DNA of 52,723 nucleotides, taken from assembly GCA_946407635.1 (NCBI GenBank), contig CAMJOZ010000004.1:1-52723 (forward strand), written 5' to 3'. Both the position numbers and the translations under genes were made by a program. Shown piece by piece: positions 1 through 9,336 of the stretch (within the stretch, counting starts at the first letter, position 1; each line of letters opens with the position of its first letter). The notes below the pieces were generated by a model. The model was not told the origin of the DNA and searched no databases. It worked only from the letters and a program-made list of their open reading frames with translations. This DNA comes from an uncultured Caryophanales bacterium (GTDB lineage Bacteria > Bacillota_I > Bacilli_A > Acholeplasmatales > Anaeroplasmataceae).

Positions 1-38
1 TTTTTGTAAAAAACATAAAAAATAAATTAAAATATTTC

Positions 39-67
39 TTGCATTGACATATTTTTGAGTGTATAAT
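39..67 (+). promoter_or_regulatory. promoter of the S10 ribosomal operon
   Basis: A -35-like TTGCAT at 39-44 and a perfect TATAAT at 62-67 are separated by 17 bases. An alternative TTGACA at 44-49 would leave only 12 bases and is less likely. The site stands in front of a 140-base leader and rpsJ, so it is read as the main sigma-A promoter of the superoperon. This is inferred from sequence only. Confidence 0.7.
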
Positions 68-209
68 GTAAAAGGCTCTATATCGAGCAAGAAGTGGCTG
101 TGAAGTGGGAGGTTGTCGATACACCGATGGGCGTTGTCATTAAAGGTTGTCGGGTTTTCCCATGGAGCAAGTCTATACGACGATTATAGGCGAAAGGAGA
201 AATATTAAA
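68..209 (+). promoter_or_regulatory. structured 5' leader of the S10 operon
   Basis: The stretch between promoter and rpsJ is richer in G+C than the surroundings and full of pairings. GCTC 75-78 pairs with GAGC 85-88. GGTTGT and ACACC close a small hairpin at 111-125. TGGGA 106-110 can pair with TCCCA 158-162 over a long range, and CTATA 173-177 pairs with TATAG 185-189 just before the SD. The hexamer GTTGTC occurs three times. It resembles leaders found before rpsJ in other Bacillota, where a ribosomal protein (L4 is the classical regulator of this operon) controls expression. The ligand here is inferred. Confidence 0.65.
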
Positions 210-518
210 ATGGCAAAAGAAAAAATCAAAATTCGTTTAAAGTCTTATGATCACAAGCTTTTAGATCAATCTGCAAAGAAGATTGTTGAAAGCGTAAAGA
301 AGACTGGTTCTGAGGTAAATGGACCTATTCCACTACCTACTGAAAAGGAAGTTTTCACTATCCTTCGTTCACCTCATGTTAACAAGGATTCAAGAGAACA
401 ATTCGAAAGAAGAACTCATAAGAGATTAATCGAAATTGTGGCTCCAACACCACAAACAATTGATGCATTAATGCGTATTGATTTACCATCAGGTGTAGAT
501 ATCGTATTAAAGAAGTAA
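210..518 (+). CDS. rpsJ: 30S ribosomal protein S10
   Basis: First gene of the S10 operon, 102 aa, the usual S10 length. S10 sits in the 30S head and also serves as NusE in transcription antitermination. The start is the ATG at 210 because the strong SD GAAAGGAGA lies at 192-200 and the protein then begins [10 protein letters not shown] as in other S10 proteins. An in-frame upstream extension runs through the structured leader and is rejected. The S10 core [13 protein letters not shown] and the C-terminal [10 protein letters not shown] are clear. rplC follows after 31 bases. Confidence 0.97.
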   Translation: MAKEKIKIRLKSYDHKLLDQSAKKIVESVKKTGSEVNGPIPLPTEKEVFTILRSPHVNKDSREQFERRTHKRLIEIVAPTPQTIDALMRIDLPSGVDIVLKK

Positions 519-549
519 AAAATAATTTAGGAAAAGAGGAAAATTTCAA

Positions 550-1194
550 ATGGCTAAGGGAATCTTAGGTAGAAAATTGGGCATGACTCAAATTTTCGAT
601 GCAGCTGGTAATTTAATACCAGTCACTATCGTTGATTGTTCTGAAAATGTAGTATTACAACAAAAGACAGTTGAAAACGATGGTTATGTTGCTGTTCAAG
701 TAGGTTGCTATAACAAGAAAGAAAGTTTAGCAAATAAGCCTGAACAAGGTCACGTAGCTAAGGCTAACACTGCTCCTAAGCGCTTCATAAGAGAATTCCG
801 TTTCTCAGAAGCTCAAGGAAATGAGTTATTATCTTACAACGTAGGCCAAGAAATTAAAGTAGATATTTTTGCTGCAGGCGATGTTATCGATGTAACAGGT
901 ACATCAAAAGGTAAAGGCTTTGCAGGTACAATTAAGCGTTACAATCATGCACGTTTAAGAATGAGCCACGGTGTATCAGCTTGTCACCGTACAGTTGGTT
1001 CTATGGGTGCAATCAAAGGTAACCTAAAGGGTAAGAAGTTACCAGGACATATGGGTCATGTAACAGTTACTCTTCAAAATCTAACAATCGCAAAGGTTGA
1101 TAGTGAAAGAGAATTAATCCTTGTTCGTGGTAATGTACCAGGACCTAAAAAAGGATTTGTTGTAATTAAAACAGCTGTTAAAGCTGGTAAATAA
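550..1194 (+). CDS. rplC: 50S ribosomal protein L3
   Basis: L3, 214 aa, a full-length early-assembly protein whose central extension reaches towards the peptidyl transferase centre. It opens with the family signature [13 protein letters not shown]. The central basic loop [14 protein letters not shown] and the HRTVGSMG segment are present. The SD AGGAAAAGAGG lies upstream of the ATG. It sits between rpsJ and rplD, the universal order, so co-transcription from the promoter at 39-67 is expected. Nothing unusual was seen in length or motifs. Confidence 0.98.
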   Translation: MAKGILGRKLGMTQIFDAAGNLIPVTIVDCSENVVLQQKTVENDGYVAVQVGCYNKKESLANKPEQGHVAKANTAPKRFIREFRFSEAQGNELLSYNVGQEIKVDIFAAGDVIDVTGTSKGKGFAGTIKRYNHARLRMSHGVSACHRTVGSMGAIKGNLKGKKLPGHMGHVTVTLQNLTIAKVDSERELILVRGNVPGPKKGFVVIKTAVKAGK

Positions 1195-1211
1195 GAGAAA
1201 GGAGATTTATC

Positions 1212-1844
1212 ATGCCAAAAATCGCATTATTAAATCAATCTGGAGAAAAGATTAAGGATATAAAATTAAGTGATGAAGTTTTCGGAATTGAAGTACTTAA
1301 TCAACAAGTTATATATGATGTGGTTAACTGTCAAAGAGCAGCTATGAGACAAGGTACACATGATGTAAAGAATCGTAGCGAAGTTCGTGGTGGTGGCCGT
1401 AAGCCATGGAGACAAAAAGGTACTGGACGTGCTCGTCAAGGATCTATCCGTGCTCCTCAATGGGTTGGTGGTGGAACAGTATTTGGTCCAACTCCAAGAA
1501 GCTATGCTTTCAAGCTTAATAAGAAAGTAAAACAATTAGCATTAAAGAATGTTCTTTCATCTAAAGTATTAGAAAAGAACTTAATTGCTGTTGAAGATGT
1601 AAAGTTCGAAGAAGCTAAGACTAAGAATTTTGTAAAGTTCTTATCAAATATTAAGGCTGAAGGAAAGACTATGGTTGTATGTGCTCCTGATGAGTTAACA
1701 CCAGAAAACAATCTTTCTGCAAGAAATATTCCAGGAGTATTCTTAACACCTGCTGATAACGCTAGTGTTTATGAAATCCTATGCTACAAGAACTTAGTAT
1801 TAACTCAAAAGGCTGTAAAATACTATGAGGAGGTACTTAAGTAA
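1212..1844 (+). CDS. rplD: 50S ribosomal protein L4
   Basis: L4, 210 aa. It lines the peptide exit tunnel and in many bacteria represses its own operon by binding the mRNA leader. The conserved extended loop reads [19 protein letters not shown], followed by RAPQWVGGG. The ATG follows GAAAGGAG by a normal distance. It starts 17 bases after rplC, and its last codons contain the SD for rplW. If the leader at 68-209 is autoregulated, L4 is the most likely ligand by analogy. Confidence 0.98.
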   Translation: MPKIALLNQSGEKIKDIKLSDEVFGIEVLNQQVIYDVVNCQRAAMRQGTHDVKNRSEVRGGGRKPWRQKGTGRARQGSIRAPQWVGGGTVFGPTPRSYAFKLNKKVKQLALKNVLSSKVLEKNLIAVEDVKFEEAKTKNFVKFLSNIKAEGKTMVVCAPDELTPENNLSARNIPGVFLTPADNASVYEILCYKNLVLTQKAVKYYEEVLK

Positions 1845-1846
1845 TT

Positions 1847-2134
1847 ATGAATAAGATTTATGATATCATCCAAGGTCCAATCATCACTGAAAAGACTATG
1901 GGTTTAAAAGAAAATTACAATAAGTATACATTCAAGGTTCTAAAGACTGCAAATAAGATTGAAATCAAAAATGCAGTTGAAGAAATTTTCAAGGTAAAGG
2001 TAGTATCAGTAAATACAATTAATGTATTACCTAAGCGTAAGAGAGTTGGCCAACATGAAGGTTTCAAGCCAGCTTATAAGAAGGCAATCTGCAAATTAGC
2101 AGATGGCGATAAGATCGATTCATTCGAGATTTAA
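1847..2134 (+). CDS. rplW: 50S ribosomal protein L23
   Basis: L23, 95 aa, located at the tunnel exit where it docks trigger factor and SRP. The typical opening [12 protein letters not shown] and the [13 protein letters not shown] helix are visible. It begins two bases after the rplD stop, and its SD AGGAGGT (1828-1834) lies inside rplD, so translation of the two is probably coupled. Length is normal for bacterial L23. Confidence 0.97.
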   Translation: MNKIYDIIQGPIITEKTMGLKENYNKYTFKVLKTANKIEIKNAVEEIFKVKVVSVNTINVLPKRKRVGQHEGFKPAYKKAICKLADGDKIDSFEI

Positions 2135-2152
2135 TAGGAGGAATTATTAACT

Positions 2153-2986
2153 ATGGCAGTTAGAAAATATAAGCCAACGTCTAATGGTAGACGTAACATG
2201 TCAGTTTTAACATTTGATGAAATTACAACTGACACTCCTGAAAAATCATTATTAGCACCTAAGATTAGCAAGGGTGGACGTAATAATACAGGAAAAATTA
2301 CAGTTCGTCATCAAGGTGGCGGCGTTAAGCAAAAATATCGTATTATTGATTTTAAGAGAAACAAGGACAATGTTCCTGCAACTGTTAAAACAATCGAATA
2401 CGATCCAAATAGAAGTGCAAACATTGCATTATTATTCTATAAAGATGGTGAAAAGAGATATATCTTAGCACCTAAAGGATTAGAAACAGGTATGACTATT
2501 GTTTCTGGTGAAAATGTTGATATTAAGGTTGGAAATGCTCTTCCAATTAATAATATTCCAGTTGGTTCATTAATTCATAACATTGAACTTCACCCTGGTA
2601 AAGGTGGACAAATTGCACGTAGTGCTGGTGCATCTGCTCAAATCTTAGGTCGTGAAGATGGTTATGTATTAGTTAGATTATCAAGCGGCGAAGTTCGTAA
2701 GGTATTAGGAACTTGTAAAGCAACAATCGGTGAGGTTGGTAATGAATCTCATGAACTTGTAAGAATTGGTAAAGCTGGTCGTGCTCGTCATATGGGCTTA
2801 AGACCTGAAGTACGTGGTTCTGTTATGAACCCTAATGATCACCCTCATGGAGGTGGTGAGGGTAAGTGTCCAGTTGGACGTCCTTCACCTATGACACCTT
2901 GGGGTAAGCCTGCTCTAGGTTTAAAGACTCGTAAGCATAAGAAAGCTTCTAACAAACTAATCGTTCGTAGAAGAAATGATAGATAA
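2153..2986 (+). CDS. rplB: 50S ribosomal protein L2
   Basis: L2, 277 aa, the normal size. It is needed for subunit association and supports the peptidyl transferase centre. The start [18 protein letters not shown] is typical. The catalytic-region signature [14 protein letters not shown] and the C-terminal [17 protein letters not shown] are intact, including the conserved His in DHPHGGG. The SD AGGAGGAAT precedes the ATG. It sits between rplW and rpsS as in nearly all bacteria. Confidence 0.98.
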   Translation: MAVRKYKPTSNGRRNMSVLTFDEITTDTPEKSLLAPKISKGGRNNTGKITVRHQGGGVKQKYRIIDFKRNKDNVPATVKTIEYDPNRSANIALLFYKDGEKRYILAPKGLETGMTIVSGENVDIKVGNALPINNIPVGSLIHNIELHPGKGGQIARSAGASAQILGREDGYVLVRLSSGEVRKVLGTCKATIGEVGNESHELVRIGKAGRARHMGLRPEVRGSVMNPNDHPHGGGEGKCPVGRPSPMTPWGKPALGLKTRKHKKASNKLIVRRRNDR

Positions 2987-3000
2987 TAAGGAGGAACAAT

Positions 3001-3279
3001 ATGGCTCGTTCAATTAAAAAAGGACCATTTGCTGATGAACATTTATTAAAGAAAGTTGAAAAAGCAAATGCGTCAGGTGATAAAAAAGTATTTCAAACTT
3101 GGTCACGTAGATCAACTATATTCCCTAGTTTCGTTGGTTTAACTATCGCAGTATATAATGGTCGTGAGCATGTTCCAGTATATATTACAGAGGATATGGT
3201 AGGTCATAAACTTGGAGAATTTGCTCCAACTAGAACTTACCGTGGTCATGATGCAGACGATAAAAAAGCAAGTAAGTAA
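3001..3279 (+). CDS. rpsS: 30S ribosomal protein S19
   Basis: S19, 92 aa, a 30S head protein that pairs with S13 and contacts the A-site finger of the 50S subunit. The start [10 protein letters not shown] and the signature [16 protein letters not shown] are diagnostic. The SD AAGGAGGA lies just upstream. It follows rplB by 14 bases. No unusual feature was noted. Confidence 0.98.
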   Translation: MARSIKKGPFADEHLLKKVEKANASGDKKVFQTWSRRSTIFPSFVGLTIAVYNGREHVPVYITEDMVGHKLGEFAPTRTYRGHDADDKKASK

Positions 3280-3300
3280 GATTAAAGGAGAAAATTTATA

Positions 3301-3642
3301 ATGGAAGCACAAGCAATTGCAAAAACTGTTAGAATAACTCCTCGTAAGGCTCGTCTTGTTGTTGACCTAATCCGTAATAAGGATGTAGAAACTGCTAAGG
3401 CTATTCTAAAGTTAACTAACAAGCAAGCAACTGAGGTTGTTTTAAAGGTTTTAAATTCTGCTGTAGCAAATGCAGAACATAACTATAATATGGATAAGAA
3501 TAATCTATATGTTAAAACAGCATACGTTACTGATGGTATAAGAATGAAGAGAATGTTACCTCGTGCTAAAGGCCGTGGTGATGTAATTATCAAGAGAACT
3601 TGTAACATTACAGTAATCGTAGCTGAGAAAGAAAGTAAGTAG
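3301..3642 (+). CDS. rplV: 50S ribosomal protein L22
   Basis: L22, 113 aa, which binds 23S rRNA domains and whose beta-hairpin lines the exit tunnel near the macrolide site. The N-terminal [17 protein letters not shown] and the hairpin [14 protein letters not shown] are conserved. The ATG at 3301 follows AAAGGAG. It lies 21 bases after rpsS and 11 before rpsC. The length is typical. Confidence 0.98.
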   Translation: MEAQAIAKTVRITPRKARLVVDLIRNKDVETAKAILKLTNKQATEVVLKVLNSAVANAEHNYNMDKNNLYVKTAYVTDGIRMKRMLPRAKGRGDVIIKRTCNITVIVAEKESK

Positions 3643-3653
3643 GAGGTAAGTGT

Positions 3654-4385
3654 ATGGGTCAAAAGGTTAGTCCAGTAGGATTACGTGTTGGTATCAACCG
3701 TGATTGGGATGCTGCATGGTATGCAGATAAAACTAAAGTAGCTGATTTATTACACGAAGACTTAAGAATTCGTAAATACTTAAGTGAAGTATATGCAAAG
3801 TCTAAAGTATCACGTGTTGTTATTGAACGTGGTAAAGGTAGCAAAAATACTGACCGTGTAAAAATCACATTATATACAGCTAATCCTGGTTCTGTTATCG
3901 GTAAAGAAGCAGAAACTAAGAACAAAGTAGTAAAAGAATTAGCATACACTACTAAGAAAGAAATAATTTTAAATGTTGTAGAAATTAAGAAGCCTGAGCT
4001 TGATGCAACATTAGTTGCACAATCTATCGCTGAACAACTTGAAGCAAGAGCTTCATTCCGTAGAGTTCAAAAGGTAGCAATTCAAAGAGCTATTAAGGCT
4101 GGTGCTAAGGGTGCTAAAACATTAATTTCAGGTCGTTTAGGCGGTGCTGAAATGGCTCGTAGCGAAGGTTATAATGAGGGTCAAGTTCCTCTACAAACTT
4201 TACGTGCAGATGTTGATTATGCAGTAGCTGAAGCACATACAACATATGGTAAGTTAGGTATTAAGGTTTGGATTTATAAGGGTGAATTATTCGACATTCA
4301 ACCTAGAACTGTTGAAGATAAGCGTCCAGCTAAGCCAAGAACACCTAAGAAAGATGTTAAAGAAAGCTCTAAGGGAGGTAAGTAA
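3654..4385 (+). CDS. rpsC: 30S ribosomal protein S3
   Basis: S3, 243 aa, part of the mRNA entry channel. It opens [13 protein letters not shown], has a KH-type RNA-binding domain around GSVIGK, and the C-terminal domain signature [18 protein letters not shown]. The last 30 or so residues form a Lys/Pro-rich tail, so the protein is somewhat longer than the 218-aa Bacillus form. The SD TAGGAGGT ends close to the start. rplP follows after only two bases. Confidence 0.97.
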   Translation: MGQKVSPVGLRVGINRDWDAAWYADKTKVADLLHEDLRIRKYLSEVYAKSKVSRVVIERGKGSKNTDRVKITLYTANPGSVIGKEAETKNKVVKELAYTTKKEIILNVVEIKKPELDATLVAQSIAEQLEARASFRRVQKVAIQRAIKAGAKGAKTLISGRLGGAEMARSEGYNEGQVPLQTLRADVDYAVAEAHTTYGKLGIKVWIYKGELFDIQPRTVEDKRPAKPRTPKKDVKESSKGGK

Positions 4386-4387
4386 TT

Positions 4388-4792
4388 ATGTTAATGCCTA
4401 AAAGAGTTAAATTCCGTCGTCCTCACAGAGTATATTATCATGGTAAGGCTAAGGGTGGTACTGAACTAGCATTCGGTGAATATGGTTTAGTTGCTACTGA
4501 AGGTTGTTGGTTAACTAACAATCAATTAGAAGCTGCCCGTGTTGCTATTACACGTAAGATGAATCGTCAAGGACAAGTATGGATCAAAGTATTCCCACAT
4601 TTAAGTAAGACTAAAAAGCCTTTAGCAGTACGTATGGGTTCTGGTAAAGGTGCACCTGAAACTTGGGTTGCAGTAGTTAAAGAAAATGTTATTTTATTCG
4701 AAGTTGCAGGAGTATCTGATGAAATTGCTAGAGAAGCATTACGTTTAGCAAGTCATAAGTTACCTTGTTCAACTAAGGTTATAGTAAAGTAG
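4388..4792 (+). CDS. rplP: 50S ribosomal protein L16
   Basis: L16, 134 aa, an A-site protein of the large subunit. It starts [14 protein letters not shown] as in other L16 proteins and carries [20 protein letters not shown]. The SD AAGGGAGGT lies in the 3' end of rpsC, so coupling with S3 translation is likely. The length is close to that of other bacterial L16 proteins. Confidence 0.98.
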   Translation: MLMPKRVKFRRPHRVYYHGKAKGGTELAFGEYGLVATEGCWLTNNQLEAARVAITRKMNRQGQVWIKVFPHLSKTKKPLAVRMGSGKGAPETWVAVVKENVILFEVAGVSDEIAREALRLASHKLPCSTKVIVK

Positions 4793-4802
4793 GTGACGAG
4801 CA

Positions 4803-5012
4803 ATGAAAGATACAATGACTAAAATTCGTGCTTTATCAGTTGAAGAAATCAATAAGAAGATCACTGAATTAAAGGAAGAATTATTTAATTTAAAGTTTCA
4901 AGCTGCTCTAGGTAATAGTGATAAGCCTGCTCGTATGAGAGAAATTAAAAGAACAATTGCTAGAATGAAAACAGTTATTACTGAAAAAGAAACTGCTAGC
5001 AAGGCTCAATAA
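4803..5012 (+). CDS. rpmC: 50S ribosomal protein L29
   Basis: L29, 69 aa, a two-helix protein beside L23 at the tunnel exit. The core [26 protein letters not shown] and the second helix [14 protein letters not shown] match the family. The ATG at 4803 is chosen because GGTGACGAG precedes it. A second ATG four codons downstream could also serve and would give the commoner short N terminus. It is ten bases from rplP. Confidence 0.95.
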   Translation: MKDTMTKIRALSVEEINKKITELKEELFNLKFQAALGNSDKPARMREIKRTIARMKTVITEKETASKAQ

Positions 5013-5026
5013 TAGGAGGAGACAAC

Positions 5027-5287
5027 ATGGAACGTAATACTCGTAAGTTTTTTCAAGGAACTGTAGTTTCTGATAAAATGGATAAGACAATTGTTGTAGC
5101 TGTTGATACTTTCGGTATACATAAGATTTATAAAAAACGTGTTAAGAAAACAACAAAATTTCATGTACATGATGAAGACAATAAAGCTAAGGTTGGCGAT
5201 ATTGTAAGATTCATGGAGACTAGACCTCTATCAAAGACTGTACATTATGTATTAGTTGAGATAGTAAAGGCTAAAGAAACATTATAA
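5027..5287 (+). CDS. rpsQ: 30S ribosomal protein S17
   Basis: S17, 86 aa, an OB-fold primary binder of 16S rRNA. Conserved pieces are [30 protein letters not shown] and the C-terminal strand. The SD TAGGAGGAG lies just upstream of the ATG at 5027. Placement between rpmC and rplN is the standard order. Nothing odd was seen. Confidence 0.98.
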   Translation: MERNTRKFFQGTVVSDKMDKTIVVAVDTFGIHKIYKKRVKKTTKFHVHDEDNKAKVGDIVRFMETRPLSKTVHYVLVEIVKAKETL

Positions 5288-5311
5288 TAGGTTTCAATAG
5301 GAGGTACTATC

Positions 5312-5680
5312 ATGGTTCAACAAGAAACAAGATTAGCTGTTGCAGATAACAGCGGCGCTCGTGAATTATTAATAATAAAGGTATTAGGTGGAGCATTACA
5401 TAGATATGCATACGTTGGTGATATCGTTGTTTGCTCTGTTAAGGAGGCTGCACCTAACGGACAAGTTAAGAAGGGTGATGTCGTAAAGGCAGTTATCGTT
5501 CGTACAAAAGCTGGTTTAAGAAGACCTGATGGAACATACATTAAGTTTGATGAAAACGCAGCTGTACTTATTCGTGAAGACAAGACTCCACGTGGAACTC
5601 GTATTTTCGGACCAGTAGCTAGAGAGCTACGTGATAAGGATTTCATGAAAATTGTATCCTTAGCACCCGAAGTACTATAA
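5312..5680 (+). CDS. rplN: 50S ribosomal protein L14
   Basis: L14, 122 aa, exactly the family length. It forms an inter-subunit bridge with h14 of 16S rRNA. The signature [19 protein letters not shown] opens the protein, and [15 protein letters not shown] and [25 protein letters not shown] close it. The SD TAGGAGGT is strong. The 24-base spacer to rpsQ shows no promoter-like elements. Confidence 0.98.
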   Translation: MVQQETRLAVADNSGARELLIIKVLGGALHRYAYVGDIVVCSVKEAAPNGQVKKGDVVKAVIVRTKAGLRRPDGTYIKFDENAAVLIREDKTPRGTRIFGPVARELRDKDFMKIVSLAPEVL

Positions 5681-5691
5681 GGAGGTAACTT

Positions 5692-6033
5692 ATGTTAATT
5701 AAAGCTGGAGACACAGTAGTTGTCATCGCTGGTAAAGATAAATTTACTGTAGATAAAAAAGGTAATAAGGTGCCTACAACTGGTAAAGTATTAAAGGTTT
5801 TCCCTAAGACTAACAAGGTTTTAGTTGAAGGCGTTAATAAAGTAAAGAAGCACCAAAAGCCTACTCAAGCTAACCAAAATGGTGGAATCATTGAAATGGA
5901 AGCACCAATTGATGCATCAAATGTTATGCTATTAGATCCAAAGACTAATAAGCCTACACGTGTTGGCATTAAGGTAGATGAGAAAAACAATAAGATCAGA
6001 GTTTCTAAAAAATCTGGTTATGAGTTTAAGTAG
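5692..6033 (+). CDS. rplX: 50S ribosomal protein L24
   Basis: L24, 113 aa, an assembly-initiator protein with an N-terminal KOW motif ([12 protein letters not shown]). The [18 protein letters not shown] segment is typical. It is about ten residues longer than the usual 101-105 aa. The difference looks like an insertion near residue 22-27 ([10 protein letters not shown]) and slightly longer loops. It lies 11 bases after rplN, with SD AAGGAGGTAA. Confidence 0.97.
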   Translation: MLIKAGDTVVVIAGKDKFTVDKKGNKVPTTGKVLKVFPKTNKVLVEGVNKVKKHQKPTQANQNGGIIEMEAPIDASNVMLLDPKTNKPTRVGIKVDEKNNKIRVSKKSGYEFK

Positions 6034-6049
6034 AAGGAGGTAAAATTCT

Positions 6050-6589
6050 GTGAATCGTTTACAAGAAAAATATCAAACTTCTGTTAAGACAGAATTAGCT
6101 AAAAAATTTAATTATAGCTCTTCAATGGAAATTCCAAAGATTGAAAAGATCGTAATTAATATGGGAGTTGGTGATGCAGTTGCTAACTCTAAGGTTTTAG
6201 ATGATGCAGTAGAAGAATTAACTCAAATCGCTGGTCAAAAGCCAGTTATTACAAAAGCAAAGAAGTCAATTGCTAACTTCAAGTTACGTGAAGGTATGCC
6301 TATCGGCTGCAAAGTAACTTTAAGAGGCGAAAGAATGTATGAATTCTTCGATAAGCTTGTTTCAATTGCTCTACCTCGTGTACGTGATTTCCGTGGTATT
6401 TCATCAAATGCATTTGATGGTCGTGGAAACTATACATTAGGTGTTAAAGAACAATTAATTTTCCCTGAAATTAACTTTGACAAAATTAAGAAGATTCGTG
6501 GTATGGATATAGTAATCGTTACTACAGCAAAATCAGATGAGGAAGGTCGTACTTTATTAGCATTAATGGGTATGCCTTTCAGAAAGTAA
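6050..6589 (+). CDS. rplE: 50S ribosomal protein L5
   Basis: L5, 179 aa, which binds 5S rRNA and contacts P-site tRNA. It starts with GTG at 6050, eight bases after the SD AAGGAGG, and begins MNRLQEKYQ, the normal L5 N terminus. Signatures [24 protein letters not shown] and [18 protein letters not shown] are complete. It is one of the few genes of this operon with a non-ATG start. Confidence 0.98.
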   Translation: MNRLQEKYQTSVKTELAKKFNYSSSMEIPKIEKIVINMGVGDAVANSKVLDDAVEELTQIAGQKPVITKAKKSIANFKLREGMPIGCKVTLRGERMYEFFDKLVSIALPRVRDFRGISSNAFDGRGNYTLGVKEQLIFPEINFDKIKKIRGMDIVIVTTAKSDEEGRTLLALMGMPFRK

Positions 6590-6604
6590 GAGAGGGTATA
6601 GATA

Positions 6605-6790
6605 ATGGCAAAAACATCAATGATTGTTAAAAATCATAGAAAACCTAAATATAGTGCTCGTGAATATACTCGTTGTGAGCGTTGTGGACGTCCACATGCT
6701 GTAATTAGTAAATTCAAATTATGCCGTATTTGTTTCCGTGAATTAGCATACAAAGGTCAAATTCCAGGCGTTAAGAAATCAAGCTGGTAA
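6605..6790 (+). CDS. rpsN: 30S ribosomal protein S14, zinc-binding type
   Basis: S14 type Z, 61 aa, the short zinc-binding paralogue found in many Bacillota. The four zinc ligands are visible as CERC (24-27) and CRIC (40-43). The C terminus [11 protein letters not shown] is the usual one. The upstream signal GAGAGGG is weaker than its neighbours' SD. No zinc-free copy is present in this window, so this is probably the main S14. Confidence 0.98.
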   Translation: MAKTSMIVKNHRKPKYSAREYTRCERCGRPHAVISKFKLCRICFRELAYKGQIPGVKKSSW

Positions 6791-6817
6791 TTTATAATAT
6801 AAGGAGGAATCAGATTT

Positions 6818-7207
6818 ATGACAGATCCAATTGCAGATATGTTTACTCGTATTAGAAACGCTAATGCTATGCATGAAGAAACTGTATTAGTTCCAAGTTC
6901 TAAAGTTAAAACTGCTATTTTAGAAGTTTTAAAGAACGAAGGCTATATTGTTGATTATAAAGTTTCTACTGAATTAAAGAGTACAACAACAATTACATTA
7001 AAATATACTGCAGACAACCAAAAAGTTATTAAAGGTATAAAGAGAATTTCTAAGCCTAGTCTTCATGTTTATTCAAAGGCTGAAGATTTACCAAAGGTTT
7101 TAAATGGCTTAGGAGTTGCAATTATCTCAACTTCAAAAGGTATTATGTCTGACAAAGAAGCTCGTAAGCAAAAAATCGGTGGAGAAGTTTTAGCTTACAT
7201 TTGGTAA
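6818..7207 (+). CDS. rpsH: 30S ribosomal protein S8
   Basis: S8, 129 aa, a central-domain 16S rRNA binder that represses the spc operon in enteric bacteria. Conserved parts are [14 protein letters not shown], the [11 protein letters not shown] segment and [29 protein letters not shown]. The SD AAGGAGGAA precedes the ATG at 6818. The following spacer (43 bases) is one of the longer gaps of the cluster and is AT-rich, with no clear hairpin. Confidence 0.98.
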   Translation: MTDPIADMFTRIRNANAMHEETVLVPSSKVKTAILEVLKNEGYIVDYKVSTELKSTTTITLKYTADNQKVIKGIKRISKPSLHVYSKAEDLPKVLNGLGVAIISTSKGIMSDKEARKQKIGGEVLAYIW

Positions 7208-7250
7208 TTAAAATTAAAAAAATATAAAGAAAATGAAAGAGGTGTTTTAG

Positions 7251-7793
7251 ATGTCTCGTATTGGTAATAAGGTAATTAACGTCCCTGCCGGTGTTACTGT
7301 TACTGTTGCTGATAACAACAACGTTACTGTAAAGGGCCCTAAGGGAGAGCTTAACTTTAAATTCAATGACGAACTAGAAATAAGCGTTAGTGCAACAGCG
7401 GTTGCAGTTAAACGTCCAAATGATACTAAAGAGATGAAAGCACTTCATGGTACAACTCGTGCTTTATTAAATAATATGGTTAAAGGTGTATCTGAGGGCT
7501 TCACAAAGCAACTAGAAATCAACGGTGTTGGTTATCGTGCTGCTTTACAAGGTAACAAGTTAGTGTTATCTGCTGGTTATTCTCACAATGTTGAGATGGA
7601 AGTTCCTGCAGGTTTAAAAGTAGAGTTACCAAAGAATACTAATATTATTATCAGTGGTGTTGATAAACAATTAGTAGGACAATTTGCGGCTGAAATTCGT
7701 GAAGTACGTAAGCCAGAACCTTATAAAGGTAAAGGTATTAAGTATTCTTATGAAACTATTCGTCGTAAGGAAGGTAAAACTGCTAAGAAGTAG
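7251..7793 (+). CDS. rplF: 50S ribosomal protein L6
   Basis: L6, 180 aa, near the GTPase-associated centre. It starts [15 protein letters not shown] and ends with the diagnostic [22 protein letters not shown]. Two homologous RNA-binding halves are visible. The SD is AGAGGTG. Its first codons contain more G and C than its neighbours, which looks like ordinary codon variation. Confidence 0.98.
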   Translation: MSRIGNKVINVPAGVTVTVADNNNVTVKGPKGELNFKFNDELEISVSATAVAVKRPNDTKEMKALHGTTRALLNNMVKGVSEGFTKQLEINGVGYRAALQGNKLVLSAGYSHNVEMEVPAGLKVELPKNTNIIISGVDKQLVGQFAAEIREVRKPEPYKGKGIKYSYETIRRKEGKTAKK

Positions 7794-7811
7794 TAGGAAA
7801 GGAGTGCTAAT

Positions 7812-8174
7812 ATGATAAGTAAGGTTTCAAAAAATGTAACTCGTCAAAAAAGACATTTACGTATTCGTCAAAATGTATTTGGTACAGCTGAAAAGCCAAG
7901 ATTAAATGTTTTCCGTTCAAACAAGCAAATCTATGCTCAAATCATTGATGATGAAACAGGTAAGACTTTATGTAGTGCTTCTTCACTAGATAAAGAAATT
8001 AGTGTAAAAAATGGTTCTAATGTAAATGCAGCAACTGAAGTTGGTACTTTAGTAGCTAAGCGTGCATTAGCTTTAAAGATCGAAGCTGTAGTATTTGACC
8101 GTGGTGGTTATTTATACCATGGACGTGTTAAAGCTTTAGCTGATGCAGCAAGAGCTGCTGGATTAAAGTTCTAA
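7812..8174 (+). CDS. rplR: 50S ribosomal protein L18
   Basis: L18, 120 aa, which delivers 5S rRNA to the central protuberance. The family core [18 protein letters not shown] and the C-terminal [20 protein letters not shown] are complete. The N-terminal basic region [14 protein letters not shown] is typical. SD AAAGGAG; 18 bases after rplF. Confidence 0.98.
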   Translation: MISKVSKNVTRQKRHLRIRQNVFGTAEKPRLNVFRSNKQIYAQIIDDETGKTLCSASSLDKEISVKNGSNVNAATEVGTLVAKRALALKIEAVVFDRGGYLYHGRVKALADAARAAGLKF

Positions 8175-8187
8175 GGAGGATATCTTT

Positions 8188-8703
8188 ATGGTTAAAGAGA
8201 ATGATCAACATAAGGAAGTTCAAGAGCCTGAATTTGAAGAGCGTGTAGTTACAATCAACCGTGTAACAAAAGTTGTTAAAGGTGGTAGACGTTTCCGTTT
8301 CGCTGCTTTAGTTGTTATCGGTGATAAGAAGGGTCATGTTGGCTTTGGTACAGGTAAAGCTAACGAAGTACCTGATGCTATCAAAAAGGCAATTGAAAGT
8401 GCAAAGAAGAATATTATTACAGTTGCTACTGTAAATACAACTATTCCTCACCAAGTAACTGGCGTATATGGTGCTGGTAGAGTATTCCTAGCTCCTGCAG
8501 CTGCAGGTACCGGAGTAATCGCTGGTGGTCCAGTACGTGCCGTTGTAGAATTAGCTGGTATATCTGATATACTATCAAAATCACTTGGTTCTGCTACACC
8601 AATTAATGTAGTAAGAGCTACAGTAGAAGGGTTAAAGCAATTAGAGACTGTTGAACAAGTCGCTCAAAGACGTGATAAGACAGTTGAAGAGCTTTTAGGA
8701 TAA
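8188..8703 (+). CDS. rpsE: 30S ribosomal protein S5
   Basis: S5, 171 aa, a decoding-fidelity protein at the back of the 30S neck. The dsRBD-like N-terminal domain shows [23 protein letters not shown], and the second domain [22 protein letters not shown]. The length and the acidic N terminus are normal. The SD AAGGAGGA precedes the ATG. Its last codons carry the weak SD for rpmD, four bases downstream. Confidence 0.98.
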   Translation: MVKENDQHKEVQEPEFEERVVTINRVTKVVKGGRRFRFAALVVIGDKKGHVGFGTGKANEVPDAIKKAIESAKKNIITVATVNTTIPHQVTGVYGAGRVFLAPAAAGTGVIAGGPVRAVVELAGISDILSKSLGSATPINVVRATVEGLKQLETVEQVAQRRDKTVEELLG

Positions 8704-8707
8704 GATT

Positions 8708-8881
8708 ATGTATAAGATTACATTAGTTAAGAGTTTAAGTGGTCGTAAGCCAAATCAAGTTGCTACTGCAAAAGCTTTAGGTTTAACTAAGATTGGTAAG
8801 ACAGTAGTTAAAGAGGAAAATGATGCAATAAAAGGTATGCTTGTTACCATAGCTCATATGGTAAAGGTTGTCCAAGAATAA
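8708..8881 (+). CDS. rpmD: 50S ribosomal protein L30
   Basis: A short 57-aa gene found by reading the rpsE-rplO gap. The product begins [14 protein letters not shown] and ends MVKVVQE. The pattern of I-x-L-V-K-S at the start, [10 protein letters not shown] in the middle and [12 protein letters not shown] at the end matches L30. The ATG at 8708 has an AGGA (8697-8700) inside the rpsE end. The position between rpsE and rplO is the expected one for L30. Its last codons are followed directly by the rplO SD. Confidence 0.96.
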   Translation: MYKITLVKSLSGRKPNQVATAKALGLTKIGKTVVKEENDAIKGMLVTIAHMVKVVQE

Positions 8882-8897
8882 TAAGGAGGTACCGAAT

Positions 8898-9335
8898 ATG
8901 TTAGAACAATTAAAACCAGTTGCCGGTGCAAGACATTCTAAGAAGCGTCTTGGACGTGGTGTAGGAAGCGGTCAAGGAAAGACTGCTGGTAAAGGTAGTA
9001 AAGGTCAAAACGCTCGTTCTGGCGGTGGTGTTCGTCCTGGATTCGAAGGTGGACAATTACCTTTATTCCAACGTTTACCAAAGAGAGGCTTCCATAACTA
9101 CACTAGAGTAGAATATATGGTTGTTAATGTAGAACAATTAAATGTATTCGAAGATGGTGCAACAGTAGATGTTGAAGCTTTAATTAAACAAGGCTTAGTT
9201 AAGGATGTTAAAGATGGCGTTAAAATTTTAGGTAATGGTGAGTTAACTAAGAAGTTAGTTGTAAAGGCAAACAAGTTCTCAGAGTCTGCTAAAAAGGCTA
9301 TTGAAGCCAAGGGCGGATCTGTTGAGGTGATTTAA
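8898..9335 (+). CDS. rplO: 50S ribosomal protein L15
   Basis: L15, 145 aa, a late-assembly protein that threads 23S rRNA. The glycine-rich stretch [19 protein letters not shown] is the family hallmark. The ATG at 8898 is chosen over an in-frame TTG at 8868 because TAAGGAGGT lies at 8882-8890 and the TTG is inside rpmD. The start [19 protein letters not shown] is typical. The end overlaps the initiation region of secY. Confidence 0.97.
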   Translation: MLEQLKPVAGARHSKKRLGRGVGSGQGKTAGKGSKGQNARSGGGVRPGFEGGQLPLFQRLPKRGFHNYTRVEYMVVNVEQLNVFEDGATVDVEALIKQGLVKDVKDGVKILGNGELTKKLVVKANKFSESAKKAIEAKGGSVEVI

Positions 9336-9336
9336 T

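Noticed and set aside
147-209. In-frame N-terminal extension of rpsJ
   Set aside because: It runs through the structured leader and lacks an SD, while the S10 start with a strong SD is at 210.
8868-8897. Upstream TTG start for rplO
   Set aside because: It lies inside rpmD and upstream of the rplO SD at 8882-8890.
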